64,000 nt of DNA from BD1-7 clade bacterium (GTDB taxonomy: Bacteria; Pseudomonadota; Gammaproteobacteria; Pseudomonadales; DT-91). Positions 51,317-59,686 of this stretch are shown one piece after another; the stretch's first letter is position 1, and each line of letters begins with the position of its first letter. The position numbers were made by a program, and so were the translations under genes. Under the pieces are notes generated by a model that ran no database searches, was not told the DNA's origin, and saw nothing but the letters and a program-made list of their open reading frames with translations. The stretch covers positions 243,346 to 307,345 of the forward strand of contig CACSIN010000012.1 of the NCBI GenBank assembly GCA_902705835.1, written 5' to 3'.

Positions 51317-53869
51317 TTAGGATGCAGACGCAATCAACGCCGGTTTTTCTTCATCGGTTGCTGGGCGTATTTGATCCCGCTCACGAACAAACACCACATT
51401 GCTGTCGGTCTCTTCGCTATTCACAAAGTGATTAAATCGCTTGGCTTTATCAGCATCTTCAATGGTGCTCTTCCACTCGCATTGATACGCATCAACGAGA
51501 TGCCGCATGTCGGCCTCCAGCTCATCACAGATCCCCAAGCTGTCGTCGATAACAACGGCTCGTAGGTAATCCAACCCGCCTTCTAGATTGTCCATCCATG
51601 TCGATGTGCGTTGCAGTCGTTCGCCAGTGCGCACATAAAACATCAAGAATCGATCGATATAACGAATCAGGGTTTCTCGATCGAGGTCAGATGCAAACAA
51701 GTCTGCGTGACGTGGTTTCATGCCGCCATTGCCACAGACATAGAGGTTCCAACCGTTTTCGGTCGCGATAATTCCCACATCTTTACTCTGAGCTTCAGCG
51801 CACTCACGGGTACAACCCGATACCGCCATCTTAATTTTGTGCGGGGCACGTATGCCTTTGTAACGGTTTTCGATATCGATCGCGAAGCCAACGGAGTCAT
51901 CGACACCGTAGCGACACCAAGTACTGCCGACACAAGATTTTACGGTACGTAGCGACTTCGCATAGGCATGCCCAGTTTCGAAGCCAGCATCAATCAGCAC
52001 CTTCCATATAACCGGCAACTGCTCGGCACGCGCACCAAATAGATCAACTCGCTGACCACCGGTAATTTTGGTGTACAGGTCATAATCTTTAGCAACCTGA
52101 CCTAACACGATGAGTTTGTCGGGGGTTATTTCACCTGCCGCGATACGGGGAACAATCGAGTAGGTGCCATCTTTTTGCATATTGCCCAGAAAGTAATCGT
52201 TTGTATCCTGCAACACACGGTGTTCATCTTCGAGAATGAAATCATTCCAAACCGAGGCCAGAATCGAACTGGCAGTCGGCTTACAAATGTCGCAACCCAA
52301 GCCTTTACCGTGTTTTCTGAGTAATTCTGGGAAGGTTTTGATCTTCTCAACACGTACAATATGGTGCAATTCCTGACGCGTATAAGGGAAGTGCTCACAC
52401 AGGTCGGTGTTAACTTCCATGCCCAAGTTTTCAAGCTCAGCATTCAGCACTTGTGTGGTTAGTGCGGCACAACCGCCACAACTGGTTGCCGCTTTGGTGC
52501 AGGCTTTGACATCGCCGATAGTGACTTGACCATCTTGCACTGCCTGACAAATATCGCCTTTGGTGACGTTGTTGCAACTACAGATAACCGCGGTATCTGG
52601 CAGCATATCAACACCCAATGCGGACGCGGCGCCGTCACGAGCGGGAAGTATCAACGCATCCGGATGCTCAGGTAATTCGATTTTATTTAACGCCAGTTGC
52701 AACAGGTTTCCGTAATCAGCGGCATCACCAATCAACACTGCGCCCAGCAGGTACTTTCCATCTTCAGAAACGACGATTTTTTTGTACACTTCGGCCGGTT
52801 GATTAAACCAAGTGTACACTCTGGCTCCCGGCGTTTTTGCATGCGCATCACCGATGGATGCAACGTCGACGCCCATCAATTTAAGCTTGGTGCTCATATC
52901 AGCACCTTCAAACTGCATCGTACCGGTATCGGTAATGTGCTCAGCAGCAACCGTTGCCATCGTATTGCCTGGCGCGATCAAACCAAAAATACGGCCATCC
53001 CACAATGCACATTCACCGATGGCATAGATATGCGGATCAGACGTTTGGCAGACGTTATCGATCGCGATTCCACCACGTTCGCCGATAGCAATATCGTGAT
53101 CACGAGCGAGTTGATCTTGTGGACGGATACCGGCACTGAACACAATCAGGTCAGTTTCTAACGATGTATCGTCCGAGAATGCCATACGGTGATAAGCACT
53201 GTCGCCATCAACAATTTGTTGTGTGGCTTTGTTGGTATGAACGCCAACACCGAGAGCTTCTATCTTGTTTTTCAGCAATTCACCGCCGCCATCATCAACT
53301 TGCACCGCCATCAAACGTGGCGCAAATTCAACGACATGCGTTTCAAGCCCAAGATCATGCAGCGCCTTCGCGGCCTCAAGACCGAGTAATCCACCACCGA
53401 CTACCGTACCAACCTTGTTACCCGTCGCCTCGGCTGCCGCAGTAATGGCTTCTAAATCATCAATGGTGCGATATACGAAAGTATTGTCACGATCATGCCC
53501 AGGCATAGGAGGAACAAACGGATAGGACCCGGTTGCTAAAATCAGGCTGTCGTACGGCAGTGCCAAGCCGTTATCACTAATGACTGTTTTATTGACTCGA
53601 TCAATGCCAACAATCTTCTCGTCGGTGTAGCAAGTAATGCCGTTGTCCTGATAAAACGCGTCATCAGCCATCGCAATAGTGTCGGCATTACGACTTTCAA
53701 ACCAGGCTGTTAGATGTACTCGATCATAAGCCGGACGAGATTCTTCGCCGACCACCGTCAGCGCATACTGATCTTCCTTGCCGCTTGCGAGCATCACTTC
53801 AATAAACTTTTGGGCGACAGGCCCATTGCCTACTATGACAATCTTTTCTTTCTGCATGGCATTCTGCAT
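51317..53869 (-). CDS. nirB: Nitrite reductase (NADH) large subunit
   Basis: 850 residues. It reduces nitrite to ammonium with NADH. Domains in order: FAD-binding (IVGNGPVAQKFIE), NAD-binding (VGTVVGGGLLGLEAAKALHDLGLETHVVE), two BFD-like [2Fe-2S] segments (CSCNNVTKGDICQAV...CGGC and the CEHFPYTRQELHHIV...CDICKP stretch), then the siroheme/[4Fe-4S] module with TVKSCVGSTWCRYG and KMAVSGCTRECAEAQ. All expected cysteines are visible. First gene of the unit, behind a sigma-54-type promoter at 53910-53925. Confidence 0.96.
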   Translation of the reverse strand: MQNAMQKEKIVIVGNGPVAQKFIEVMLASGKEDQYALTVVGEESRPAYDRVHLTAWFESRNADTIAMADDAFYQDNGITCYTDEKIVGIDRVNKTVISDNGLALPYDSLILATGSYPFVPPMPGHDRDNTFVYRTIDDLEAITAAAEATGNKVGTVVGGGLLGLEAAKALHDLGLETHVVEFAPRLMAVQVDDGGGELLKNKIEALGVGVHTNKATQQIVDGDSAYHRMAFSDDTSLETDLIVFSAGIRPQDQLARDHDIAIGERGGIAIDNVCQTSDPHIYAIGECALWDGRIFGLIAPGNTMATVAAEHITDTGTMQFEGADMSTKLKLMGVDVASIGDAHAKTPGARVYTWFNQPAEVYKKIVVSEDGKYLLGAVLIGDAADYGNLLQLALNKIELPEHPDALILPARDGAASALGVDMLPDTAVICSCNNVTKGDICQAVQDGQVTIGDVKACTKAATSCGGCAALTTQVLNAELENLGMEVNTDLCEHFPYTRQELHHIVRVEKIKTFPELLRKHGKGLGCDICKPTASSILASVWNDFILEDEHRVLQDTNDYFLGNMQKDGTYSIVPRIAAGEITPDKLIVLGQVAKDYDLYTKITGGQRVDLFGARAEQLPVIWKVLIDAGFETGHAYAKSLRTVKSCVGSTWCRYGVDDSVGFAIDIENRYKGIRAPHKIKMAVSGCTRECAEAQSKDVGIIATENGWNLYVCGNGGMKPRHADLFASDLDRETLIRYIDRFLMFYVRTGERLQRTSTWMDNLEGGLDYLRAVVIDDSLGICDELEADMRHLVDAYQCEWKSTIEDADKAKRFNHFVNSEETDSNVVFVRERDQIRPATDEEKPALIASAS

Positions 53870-53909
53870 GGTTTCACCTGAGTGGTCGTTTTTTACTCAA
53901 GTGAGTATC

Positions 53910-53925
53910 TGCATTGACCGTGCCA
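53910..53925 (-). promoter_or_regulatory. Sigma-54-type promoter of nirB operon
   Basis: On the minus strand the site reads TGGCACGGTCAATGCA, differing from TGGCACG-N4-TTGCA at one base. The start of transcription would be near 53900, leaving a short leader of about 30 bases. Sigma-54 with NtrC is the classical control of nitrate assimilation. Confidence 0.7.
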
Positions 53926-54200
53926 AGATATGAAAGGCATACACTAAGCTATTGTTTTAAAAAGATTATTTATTTTTTTATAATCAATACTCGCACTTTA
54001 AGCTCCTATAAAATGTACTTAAGGCACAGTTTTGATGCGCCTACGAATGAAAGCGCACCAAAACGCCCTCTGAGCGAGCCCAGCAATCACATAAATTCCA
54101 AAGATTACAATTACCCCGAAACGGAATGAAAGCAATTAACTCTTTTATTTCAATGCTTTAGAGTCAAAAAGACCAGAAATACAGAACCAACCACAACAGA

Positions 54201-54216
54201 TGGCACACTAACTGCA
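54201..54216 (+). promoter_or_regulatory. Sigma-54-type promoter before PP2C-kinase gene
   Basis: TGGCACACTAACTGCA keeps the GG and GC pairs 10 bases apart, with two differences from the consensus TGGCACG-N4-TTGCA. Transcription would begin near 54228. Confidence 0.5.
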
Positions 54217-54227
54217 ATGAACTAAAC

Positions 54228-54316
54228 GCTCACAGAAATACCTACACCTTGTACTGGCTGGCAAGGGTACGGGTTTCTCCCGAGTTTATTTATTGGCCTC
54301 TTCGGAGGCCTTTTTT
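54228..54316 (+). ncRNA. Candidate attenuated leader or small RNA
   Basis: About 90 bases from the predicted sigma-54 start to a complete intrinsic terminator that lies before the PP2C-kinase coding region. It holds CCTTG/CAAGG (54247-54251 and 54262-54266) and CGGG/CCCG (54270-54273 and 54279-54282) stem-loops, then the terminator. It may be a nitrate-controlled leader (as in nas operons) or a free small RNA. I could not identify the paired hexaloops of ANTAR-target RNAs. Confidence 0.45.
54295..54316 (+). terminator. UUCG-loop terminator 36 bases before PP2C-kinase start
   Basis: GGCCTC (54295-54300), TTCG loop, GAGGCC (54305-54310), then T6. No plus-strand gene ends before it, so it must act on a transcript started in the intergenic region. 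Confidence 0.9.
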
Positions 54317-54351
54317 ATACTTTCTGGAAACACGTCTCCAGGAGACCGTCC

Positions 54352-56064
54352 ATGCAACATCTCAACAGCAACCTCAAGGTGAGCTGCGCGCAGCTTAGTC
54401 AGGCTGGCACTAAGGCGGTCAACGAAGACTCCATGGGGATTCGTATACCGGATAATCCCGCATTGACACACAAAGGCATTGTTGGTGTTGTGGCCGACGG
54501 TGTCAGTGCCAGTGAATCTGCACAGGAAGCCAGCCAAGCTTGCGTGCAAAACTTACTCTATGACTATTACTGCACCCCAGATACCTGGACAGTAAAAAAG
54601 TCCATCCTGAGCGTGTTGAACGCGCTGAATCGCTGGTTGTATCAACAAGGCATCAATCTGCCCGACAGCCATCAAGGCCACGTTACAACACTATCGCTGG
54701 CCATCTTTAAATCGTCGACGGCATATCTCTTCCATATTGGCGATTCAAGAATTTATCGACTACGCAATGGGCATCTCGAACAACTGACGCGCGACCATAC
54801 ACGCCAAGTTGGTCAGCGTAGCTATCTGGCTCGGGCAATGGGGCTAGACAATAAAGTACAGGTCGATTTTCGTGCGGAATCTCTTGAAGCCTGTGATCTC
54901 TATATCCTCACGACTGACGGTATTCACGACTTTTTTCCATCGACGCAATGGCTATCCTTGATTGAACAGGAAACTGATCTTGAGCAAGTCGTAAGAAAGT
55001 TTCATGAGCGCGCCATCGAAAACCACAGCAACGATAACCTGACTTGCCAGTTCATTCGTATCGACAAAATCGATGCCCCCAGCGCTGAGGAAACTTGCCG
55101 CCATCTAAGTGAGTTACCCTTCCCCCCACATTTGAACAAGGGACAGTCACTGGATGGTCTGATAGTCATCGATACACTGCACGAAAGCAGCCGCAGCCAA
55201 CTGTATCTGGTAGAAAACACCAACGGCGAGCAGTTTGCGATGAAAACACCTTCAGTGAATTACACCGACGACGCAGCGTATATTGAACGATTTATTATGG
55301 AATCTTGGTATGGCAGACGCCTGCGCCATAGCAAAATCGTGAATGTTGTTACACCCTTCGAATCCCCCAGCTACCTCTACTATTTGATGGAATATGTACC
55401 AGGCATTACGTTGGAGAAGTGGATACAAACCAATGCGCACCCCTCAGTCAATCAGGTAATTCGTATCGCACGACAGTTAATTCATGGGGTTCGAGCTCTT
55501 CACCGCCAACAGATTCTGCATCAGGATATCAAACCCGCCAACATCATGATTGATAGCAACGAGCAGTTGCAGATTATCGACTTTGGCGCTTGTGCGGCAT
55601 CCTCACTCAATGAACTCCCTGTACCTTTTGATCGCGAAACAGCCCTAGGAACCGCAACCTACTCGGCACCAGAAACCCACCTACGGCAAAAAACCGATAG
55701 CCGCGCCGATCAGTTTTCCGTTGCGGTAATCCTCTACGAAATGCTTACAGGTCACCAACCCTTTCGCCAGTCTCTCGAAAGCCTAACCAAAGTCGGCGAT
55801 ATCAAAAAGCTACGCTATTTACCGGCCTCTGATTTGAGCCACAATGTGCCTGACTGGCTTGATGCCTGTTTAAAAAAAGCGCTATCGCCACTGCCAGATG
55901 ATCGTTATCAAGATCTTGACGAATTTCTCTATGACCTAGAGAACCCGAATCACAAGCTGGTAACGCCGCGCCATCGCCCATTGGCAGACAGAAATCCGGT
56001 GCGTTTCTGGCAGGCCATCGCACTCATCCAACTCGTTGTTATCGTGCTTCTACTGCTCGGCTAA
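54352..56064 (+). CDS. PP2C phosphatase-serine/threonine kinase fusion, tail-anchored
   Basis: 570 residues. The PP2C phosphatase domain is at about 8-238, with metal-binding acids in NEDS, VADGVS, TTDGIHDF and HSNDNLT. The Hanks-type kinase at about 268-530 has Lys298 (FAMKTP), HQDIKPANI (Asp393; Gln replaces the usual Arg of HRD), DFG at 410-412 and APE at 439-441. A C-terminal membrane helix (about 552-569) anchors it. Such fusions sit next to nirB and nitrate-transport genes in pseudomonads, so a role in nitrogen control is likely. It may autoregulate by removing its own phosphates. The ATG has CAGGAGA upstream. Confidence 0.93.
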   Translation: MQHLNSNLKVSCAQLSQAGTKAVNEDSMGIRIPDNPALTHKGIVGVVADGVSASESAQEASQACVQNLLYDYYCTPDTWTVKKSILSVLNALNRWLYQQGINLPDSHQGHVTTLSLAIFKSSTAYLFHIGDSRIYRLRNGHLEQLTRDHTRQVGQRSYLARAMGLDNKVQVDFRAESLEACDLYILTTDGIHDFFPSTQWLSLIEQETDLEQVVRKFHERAIENHSNDNLTCQFIRIDKIDAPSAEETCRHLSELPFPPHLNKGQSLDGLIVIDTLHESSRSQLYLVENTNGEQFAMKTPSVNYTDDAAYIERFIMESWYGRRLRHSKIVNVVTPFESPSYLYYLMEYVPGITLEKWIQTNAHPSVNQVIRIARQLIHGVRALHRQQILHQDIKPANIMIDSNEQLQIIDFGACAASSLNELPVPFDRETALGTATYSAPETHLRQKTDSRADQFSVAVILYEMLTGHQPFRQSLESLTKVGDIKKLRYLPASDLSHNVPDWLDACLKKALSPLPDDRYQDLDEFLYDLENPNHKLVTPRHRPLADRNPVRFWQAIALIQLVVIVLLLLG

Positions 56065-56144
56065 ACGCCTCGACCGCACAGCCGAAGCCATTGACGCGAC
56101 CCCAGCCTCGACTAGCCTGAAAAGACGTTCAAAAGGAGTTACCT

Positions 56145-56801
56145 ATGTCTTTTCAATCACCTGCATTCAACAGGCTGCTGCTGGGATTATCACTACTTCT
56201 ACTCACTGCTTGCTCGGCCACCAACTTGCGAGATGTTTGGCAGAATCCGGAATTTAAACGTGATCAACTGAATCAGGTATTGGTTGTCGACCTAACAGCC
56301 GCCCCAACCCGCCGAATGGTGTTTGAAGATGAGTTTGTACATGAATTAGGCAAAAAAGGTATTAAGGCACAGCCCAGCTATAAGTACCTCGGCCAAGACG
56401 TGCCCGATAAAGATAAAATTATCAAATTTGCCAAAAACAACGACTACAAATATTTTCTGGTGACTTATGTTGCCAACGAAGAGATCGAGAAAACCCGTAT
56501 TCCCCCAACAGTAACTAACTATGTTGTTGGTGGTTATCCTTACGGTGTTTATCCGGGTTACTACTATCCCTACTTCAATTCATTCTGGGGGCCAGGTGCC
56601 GGCGCATCGGTTTCCACCATTATCACCCCTGGCTTTATTGACCAGACGGTGAACACTATCATGGTGACATCGATATACAGTGTTGAAACACTGCAAATCC
56701 TCTGGAGCGGGCGCACCAGTACCTTCGAAGGCGAATCACAACCAGCCTCCTACATTGCCGATCAGATTGCCAATCAAGTGTACCAACATATCAAGAACTA
56801 A
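56145..56801 (+). CDS. DUF4136-like lipoprotein, paralogue 1
   Basis: 218 residues with lipobox LTAC and then SATNLRDVWQ. The protein has strand/helix patches (NQVLVVDLTAAPTRRMVFEDEFVHELGKKGIKAQPSYKYL) and a Tyr/Pro/Gly-rich stretch (GGYPYGVYPGYYYPYFNSFWGPG) before a C-terminal region TVNTIMVTSIYSVETLQILWSGRTSTF, all features of DUF4136-like outer-membrane lipoproteins of unknown role. AAGGAG precedes the ATG. It is 80 bases after the kinase gene and clearly homologous to the gene at 57060. Confidence 0.75.
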   Translation: MSFQSPAFNRLLLGLSLLLLTACSATNLRDVWQNPEFKRDQLNQVLVVDLTAAPTRRMVFEDEFVHELGKKGIKAQPSYKYLGQDVPDKDKIIKFAKNNDYKYFLVTYVANEEIEKTRIPPTVTNYVVGGYPYGVYPGYYYPYFNSFWGPGAGASVSTIITPGFIDQTVNTIMVTSIYSVETLQILWSGRTSTFEGESQPASYIADQIANQVYQHIKN

Positions 56802-56868
56802 CGGCCGCTGACACTCAGGCGAACGCCCCGTCAGCGTCTGAAAAACGCCACGCGCTATAAGCAGTATC

Positions 56869-56898
56869 CGCAGGTTTACGTGTTTTGATAAACCTGCG
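56869..56898 (+). terminator. Hairpin between the paralogous lipoprotein genes
   Basis: CGCAGGTTTA (56869-56878) and TAAACCTGCG (56889-56898) form a perfect 10-bp stem with a 10-base loop. No T-tract follows. Confidence 0.55.
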
Positions 56899-57059
56899 TC
56901 ACACTCCCGCCTCCTTTCCTATCATTCCACCCGCTTCAAAACCCGTAAAAGCGAACTTTTTCTGCTAAGATGCGTCTTATCTATATCGTTATAAATTAGA
57001 ATTTCTGATGCCGTAGAACATCCACAGCACCAAATTCAACAATAACTAAAGAGATTTTC

Positions 57060-57689
57060 ATGCGGTTACTCAAGCTCAACTTCCTTGTTGTATTACTCAT
57101 ATCGGCACTTGCCGGTTGCAGCAGTACCACACTGAGAGATGTCTGGCAGAGTGATGAATTTCGAAAAGGCGAACTCCATAAAATATTGATTGTCGGGCTG
57201 AGTGACAACGTAACACACCGATTAGTTTTTGAGCGAGACGTATCGGACGCACTTAAGCCGTTAGGTGTCGACGCTGTTGCTAGCTTCACAGTATTGGGCA
57301 AAGGCGAACCCAACAAAGACGACGTATTGAAGTACGTCAAAGCACATGATATTCGGTTTGTTTTAGTCACCTATGTCGACAAGGTAGAAAGAAATGAAAC
57401 CTATGTACCGCCTGATGTTTCTGTCGTTGGTGGCCCCTACCCATACGGTCGATACCCATACGGTTATTATCCCAGTTTTAACAGCATGTGGGGCCCGGGC
57501 GGTTCCGCCATTGTTTCAAGCCCCGGTTATACGAAGAAAACAACGAATACGATCCTAGTCACATCCATCTACGATACTGACAGTGGCGAGATGGTTTGGA
57601 CAGCGAATACGGCGACCTTCCAGACAAAATCCGTATCCAAGATTTCCCAAGAAGTAGCTGAAGTTGTCTGGAACAATATTCAGGAGTGA
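57060..57689 (+). CDS. DUF4136-like lipoprotein, paralogue 2
   Basis: 209 residues with lipobox LAGC and then SSTTLRDVWQ, the same start motif as the preceding paralogue. The same order recurs: HKILIVGLSDNVTHRLVFERDVSDALKPLGVDA, VLVTYVDKVERNETYVPP, GGPYPYGRYPYGYYPSFNSMWGPG, TTNTILVTSIYDTDSGEMVWTANTATF. A tandem duplication with divergence is the simplest origin. AAAGAG precedes the ATG. It ends at a bidirectional terminator. Confidence 0.75.
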   Translation: MRLLKLNFLVVLLISALAGCSSTTLRDVWQSDEFRKGELHKILIVGLSDNVTHRLVFERDVSDALKPLGVDAVASFTVLGKGEPNKDDVLKYVKAHDIRFVLVTYVDKVERNETYVPPDVSVVGGPYPYGRYPYGYYPSFNSMWGPGGSAIVSSPGYTKKTTNTILVTSIYDTDSGEMVWTANTATFQTKSVSKISQEVAEVVWNNIQE

Positions 57690-57764
57690 TGCATGGCATT
57701 TGCATAAAGCAGAGCCGACGGAGTACTAAACTCGTTTTTTGATAAACCTATTAGCAATTGAGAC

Positions 57765-57794
57765 AAAAAAGCCGGCTTACATAGCCGGCTTTTT
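57765..57794. terminator. Bidirectional terminator between lipoprotein and hydrolase genes
   Basis: GCCGGCT (57771-57777) pairs with AGCCGGC (57783-57789) around TACAT, flanked by A6 and T5. Confidence 0.92.
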
Positions 57795-57867
57795 ATATTT
57801 CTACTCACAGTTAACACCTAAATCGATACATATTAATATCAGCAGCAGCCATCCGTGTCAGTATGAA

Positions 57868-58698
57868 TTACAGAAGATTGAAGTGTTCCTGAATTTTTCG
57901 AGGTTGCATGCTCAAATCAAAACGTTGCCAGTCATAAGGGTTTTGGCTAAGTCGATCTGCGATCACCCAGTAAACCAACGGATTATGAGAGAACCCAACA
58001 TGACTGGAATCTACCTCAATATTTTCAACCAACTTATCATTTTCGATCACAGCAGCAGAGCGCGATACAGCACCGTCGTTTGGGCTATAAAGAATCGTTG
58101 TACGTACTTTGCGCTCACCTTGTGAATTCTTACGATGCAACCAACCATCGACATTCTGCAGCTCTTCAGGTACCTCTGAGCGATTCATCTTTTTCAGAAT
58201 ATTCCAAGTGCTAGTACCACGAGGATCACCAACAGGCGCACCTAACGTTACAACTTGGCGAACTAATTCAGGGTGTGTCTGCGCAAGCGAATTACAGTAA
58301 ACGCCGCCCATGCTCCAACCGATCAGGCTGACCTTCTCACCCGTGCGGTCTGCGATCTGTTCAACACGACGAGCCAGCTCTCCTTCACGCATCGCGCAGA
58401 ATTCCAGAATCTCGTCCATCGTTGTCACACGCTGAGTGACCAGATTACGCCCTAACTCCCATGGGTGAGCATCATAGCCGGCACGCTTCAAAAAACGACG
58501 CAATGACGCCATCGAGCCATCAGCACCACCAAAGCCCGGTACAGTAACAATCGGATGACCATCACCTTCAGGTACACGTTGAAGCTGACGACGCCATTTA
58601 TAATGAGACAAGCTCATTAGTTCTTTTGCGGCCTTGGGTACATCTGCCAACAAGGTTGCTCGGGAAGGCGGTTCCGGCACAAAACTCGTAGTGTTCAT
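57868..58698 (-). CDS. Alpha/beta-hydrolase, lipase-like
   Basis: 276 residues without signal peptide. HPIVTVPGFGGADGSMASLRRFLKRAGYDAHPWELGRN gives the first strand and oxyanion region. The nucleophile elbow is GWSMGG, the acid sits in LYSPNDGAVS, and the histidine in SSHVGFSHNP. The P-G-F/T-G-x-x-x-x-x-x and W.LGRN pattern resembles triacylglycerol-lipase/PGAP1-like cytoplasmic hydrolases. The ATG has GAGGGGATC upstream. The substrate is unclear; an acyl ester is likely. Confidence 0.83.
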   Translation of the reverse strand: MNTTSFVPEPPSRATLLADVPKAAKELMSLSHYKWRRQLQRVPEGDGHPIVTVPGFGGADGSMASLRRFLKRAGYDAHPWELGRNLVTQRVTTMDEILEFCAMREGELARRVEQIADRTGEKVSLIGWSMGGVYCNSLAQTHPELVRQVVTLGAPVGDPRGTSTWNILKKMNRSEVPEELQNVDGWLHRKNSQGERKVRTTILYSPNDGAVSRSAAVIENDKLVENIEVDSSHVGFSHNPLVYWVIADRLSQNPYDWQRFDLSMQPRKIQEHFNLL

Positions 58699-59040
58699 GA
58701 TGATCCCCTCTTAATCTGTTTTTTGTCTGCAAAGCATATTGTTCAGCGTATAGAGACAAAACAGGGTAGTTTTATTCGAATTATTGCAATTTGATATATA
58801 AGTGCGCGCATTTCTTATGTTTTGATAACAAACACTTATAAGGAACGCACATCATAATGCCTGTCTTTGACTAAATGCAAATTGCAGTCAGATTTCACTT
58901 AAAGAATAACAACTCAATGCCGTTAGTGCCGCGCATAACGCCGTAAAAACTGACAATTTCTGCCTAAAGGTTATCAATTGGGGCACTTATCGGCTCCGCC
59001 GAATGTGTCAATAACAATGACACTCAAATGACGTATCGCT
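58699..59040. other. Intergenic region, 342 bases
   Basis: A+T-rich next to the hydrolase start (its promoter on the minus strand). Near the other end GTGTCA (59005-59010) and TGACAC (59018-59023) form a small stem-loop 18 bases past the NTF2-like stop. No gene or RNA recognised. Confidence 0.4.
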
Positions 59041-59499
59041 CTAGAAGCTGGAAAACTGGATAAACTCGGGCGTGTTGTAATCGTAAGACTTTTCTTCACG
59101 ACGCGATGAAATTTTCCAACCGGCTTCAGTACGAATGTACTCATCGATGTACCACAAGCCGATGAAAAAGATGTTATTGCGTGAACCATCGCCCATATCC
59201 AATTCCATCGGATTAAAACACATTACCTTCCCAGAGGCCCTATCGCCATTGATCTGGATGCGAAAGTTACTGATCATATGCTGGGTATTTTTAAACGCTG
59301 GCAGTGCATTTTTCAGGAATTGTTTAACCTCGGTATAAGTACCCATTGCACCTCCCAAAGGGGAGTAGTCGATAAACGCATCCGGCGTGAATACATTATC
59401 TAGGCGGTCTAGCTCCAGAGTATCGACCGCATCACTGTATTCAACCAGCAAGTCTTCGATCTCCAAACGATCTGATATTTGCTGCAGCGAGTATTTCAT
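59041..59499 (-). CDS. NTF2-like (SnoaL/ketosteroid-isomerase fold) protein
   Basis: 152 residues. The pattern I-x-D-x-L-V-E-Y-x-D-A-V-D, LDNVFTPDAFIDYSPLGG, HMISNFRIQINGD.A.GKV and WYIDEYIRTEAGWKISSR is that of SnoaL_4/NTF2-like alpha+beta barrels, which include ketosteroid isomerases, polyketide cyclases and limonene-epoxide hydrolases. Conserved acids (Asp in FTPDAFIDYS) could be catalytic. The gene stands after the crotonase gene on the same strand. The reaction is not determined. Confidence 0.8.
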   Translation of the reverse strand: MKYSLQQISDRLEIEDLLVEYSDAVDTLELDRLDNVFTPDAFIDYSPLGGAMGTYTEVKQFLKNALPAFKNTQHMISNFRIQINGDRASGKVMCFNPMELDMGDGSRNNIFFIGLWYIDEYIRTEAGWKISSRREEKSYDYNTPEFIQFSSF

Positions 59500-59686
59500 G
59501 GTGGATCCTGTTTAGTGGCAATTAAATCTTGTTATATTTCTATATCGGTAAGTTTCCTAAACAGGTTTATGCCAAAACGGTGCCAATTTTCATCAATACC
59601 GACAATCGTTATGAATTCGAATGGCAGGCGCTGACTGCAAACAATCCATTATGGCGTTAAGTTAGCAGCATCACGCTCAGGCTGAA

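Larger units (their letters stand above)
53870..54351. other. Control region between nirB and PP2C-kinase genes
   Basis: 482 bases between divergent genes with two sigma-54-type promoters, a CACTTGAGT/ACTCAGGTG imperfect hairpin around the nirB ribosome-binding site, and the terminator-bearing leader. The middle has an inverted TGCGC/GCGCA pair (54036-54040 and 54053-54057), with GCACCA at 54055-54060 resembling an NtrC half-site. No convincing gene. Confidence 0.55.

Noticed and set aside
53914-54129. 71-residue open frame in the nirB upstream region
   Set aside because: It overlaps the sigma-54 site on the other strand, lacks a ribosome-binding site and has no protein-like pattern.
54228-54316. 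ANTAR (NasR/NasT) double-hexaloop motif in the leader
   Set aside because: The loops are 10 and 5 bases long with no A1/G4 hexaloop pattern, so NasT-type binding is not supported by sequence alone.
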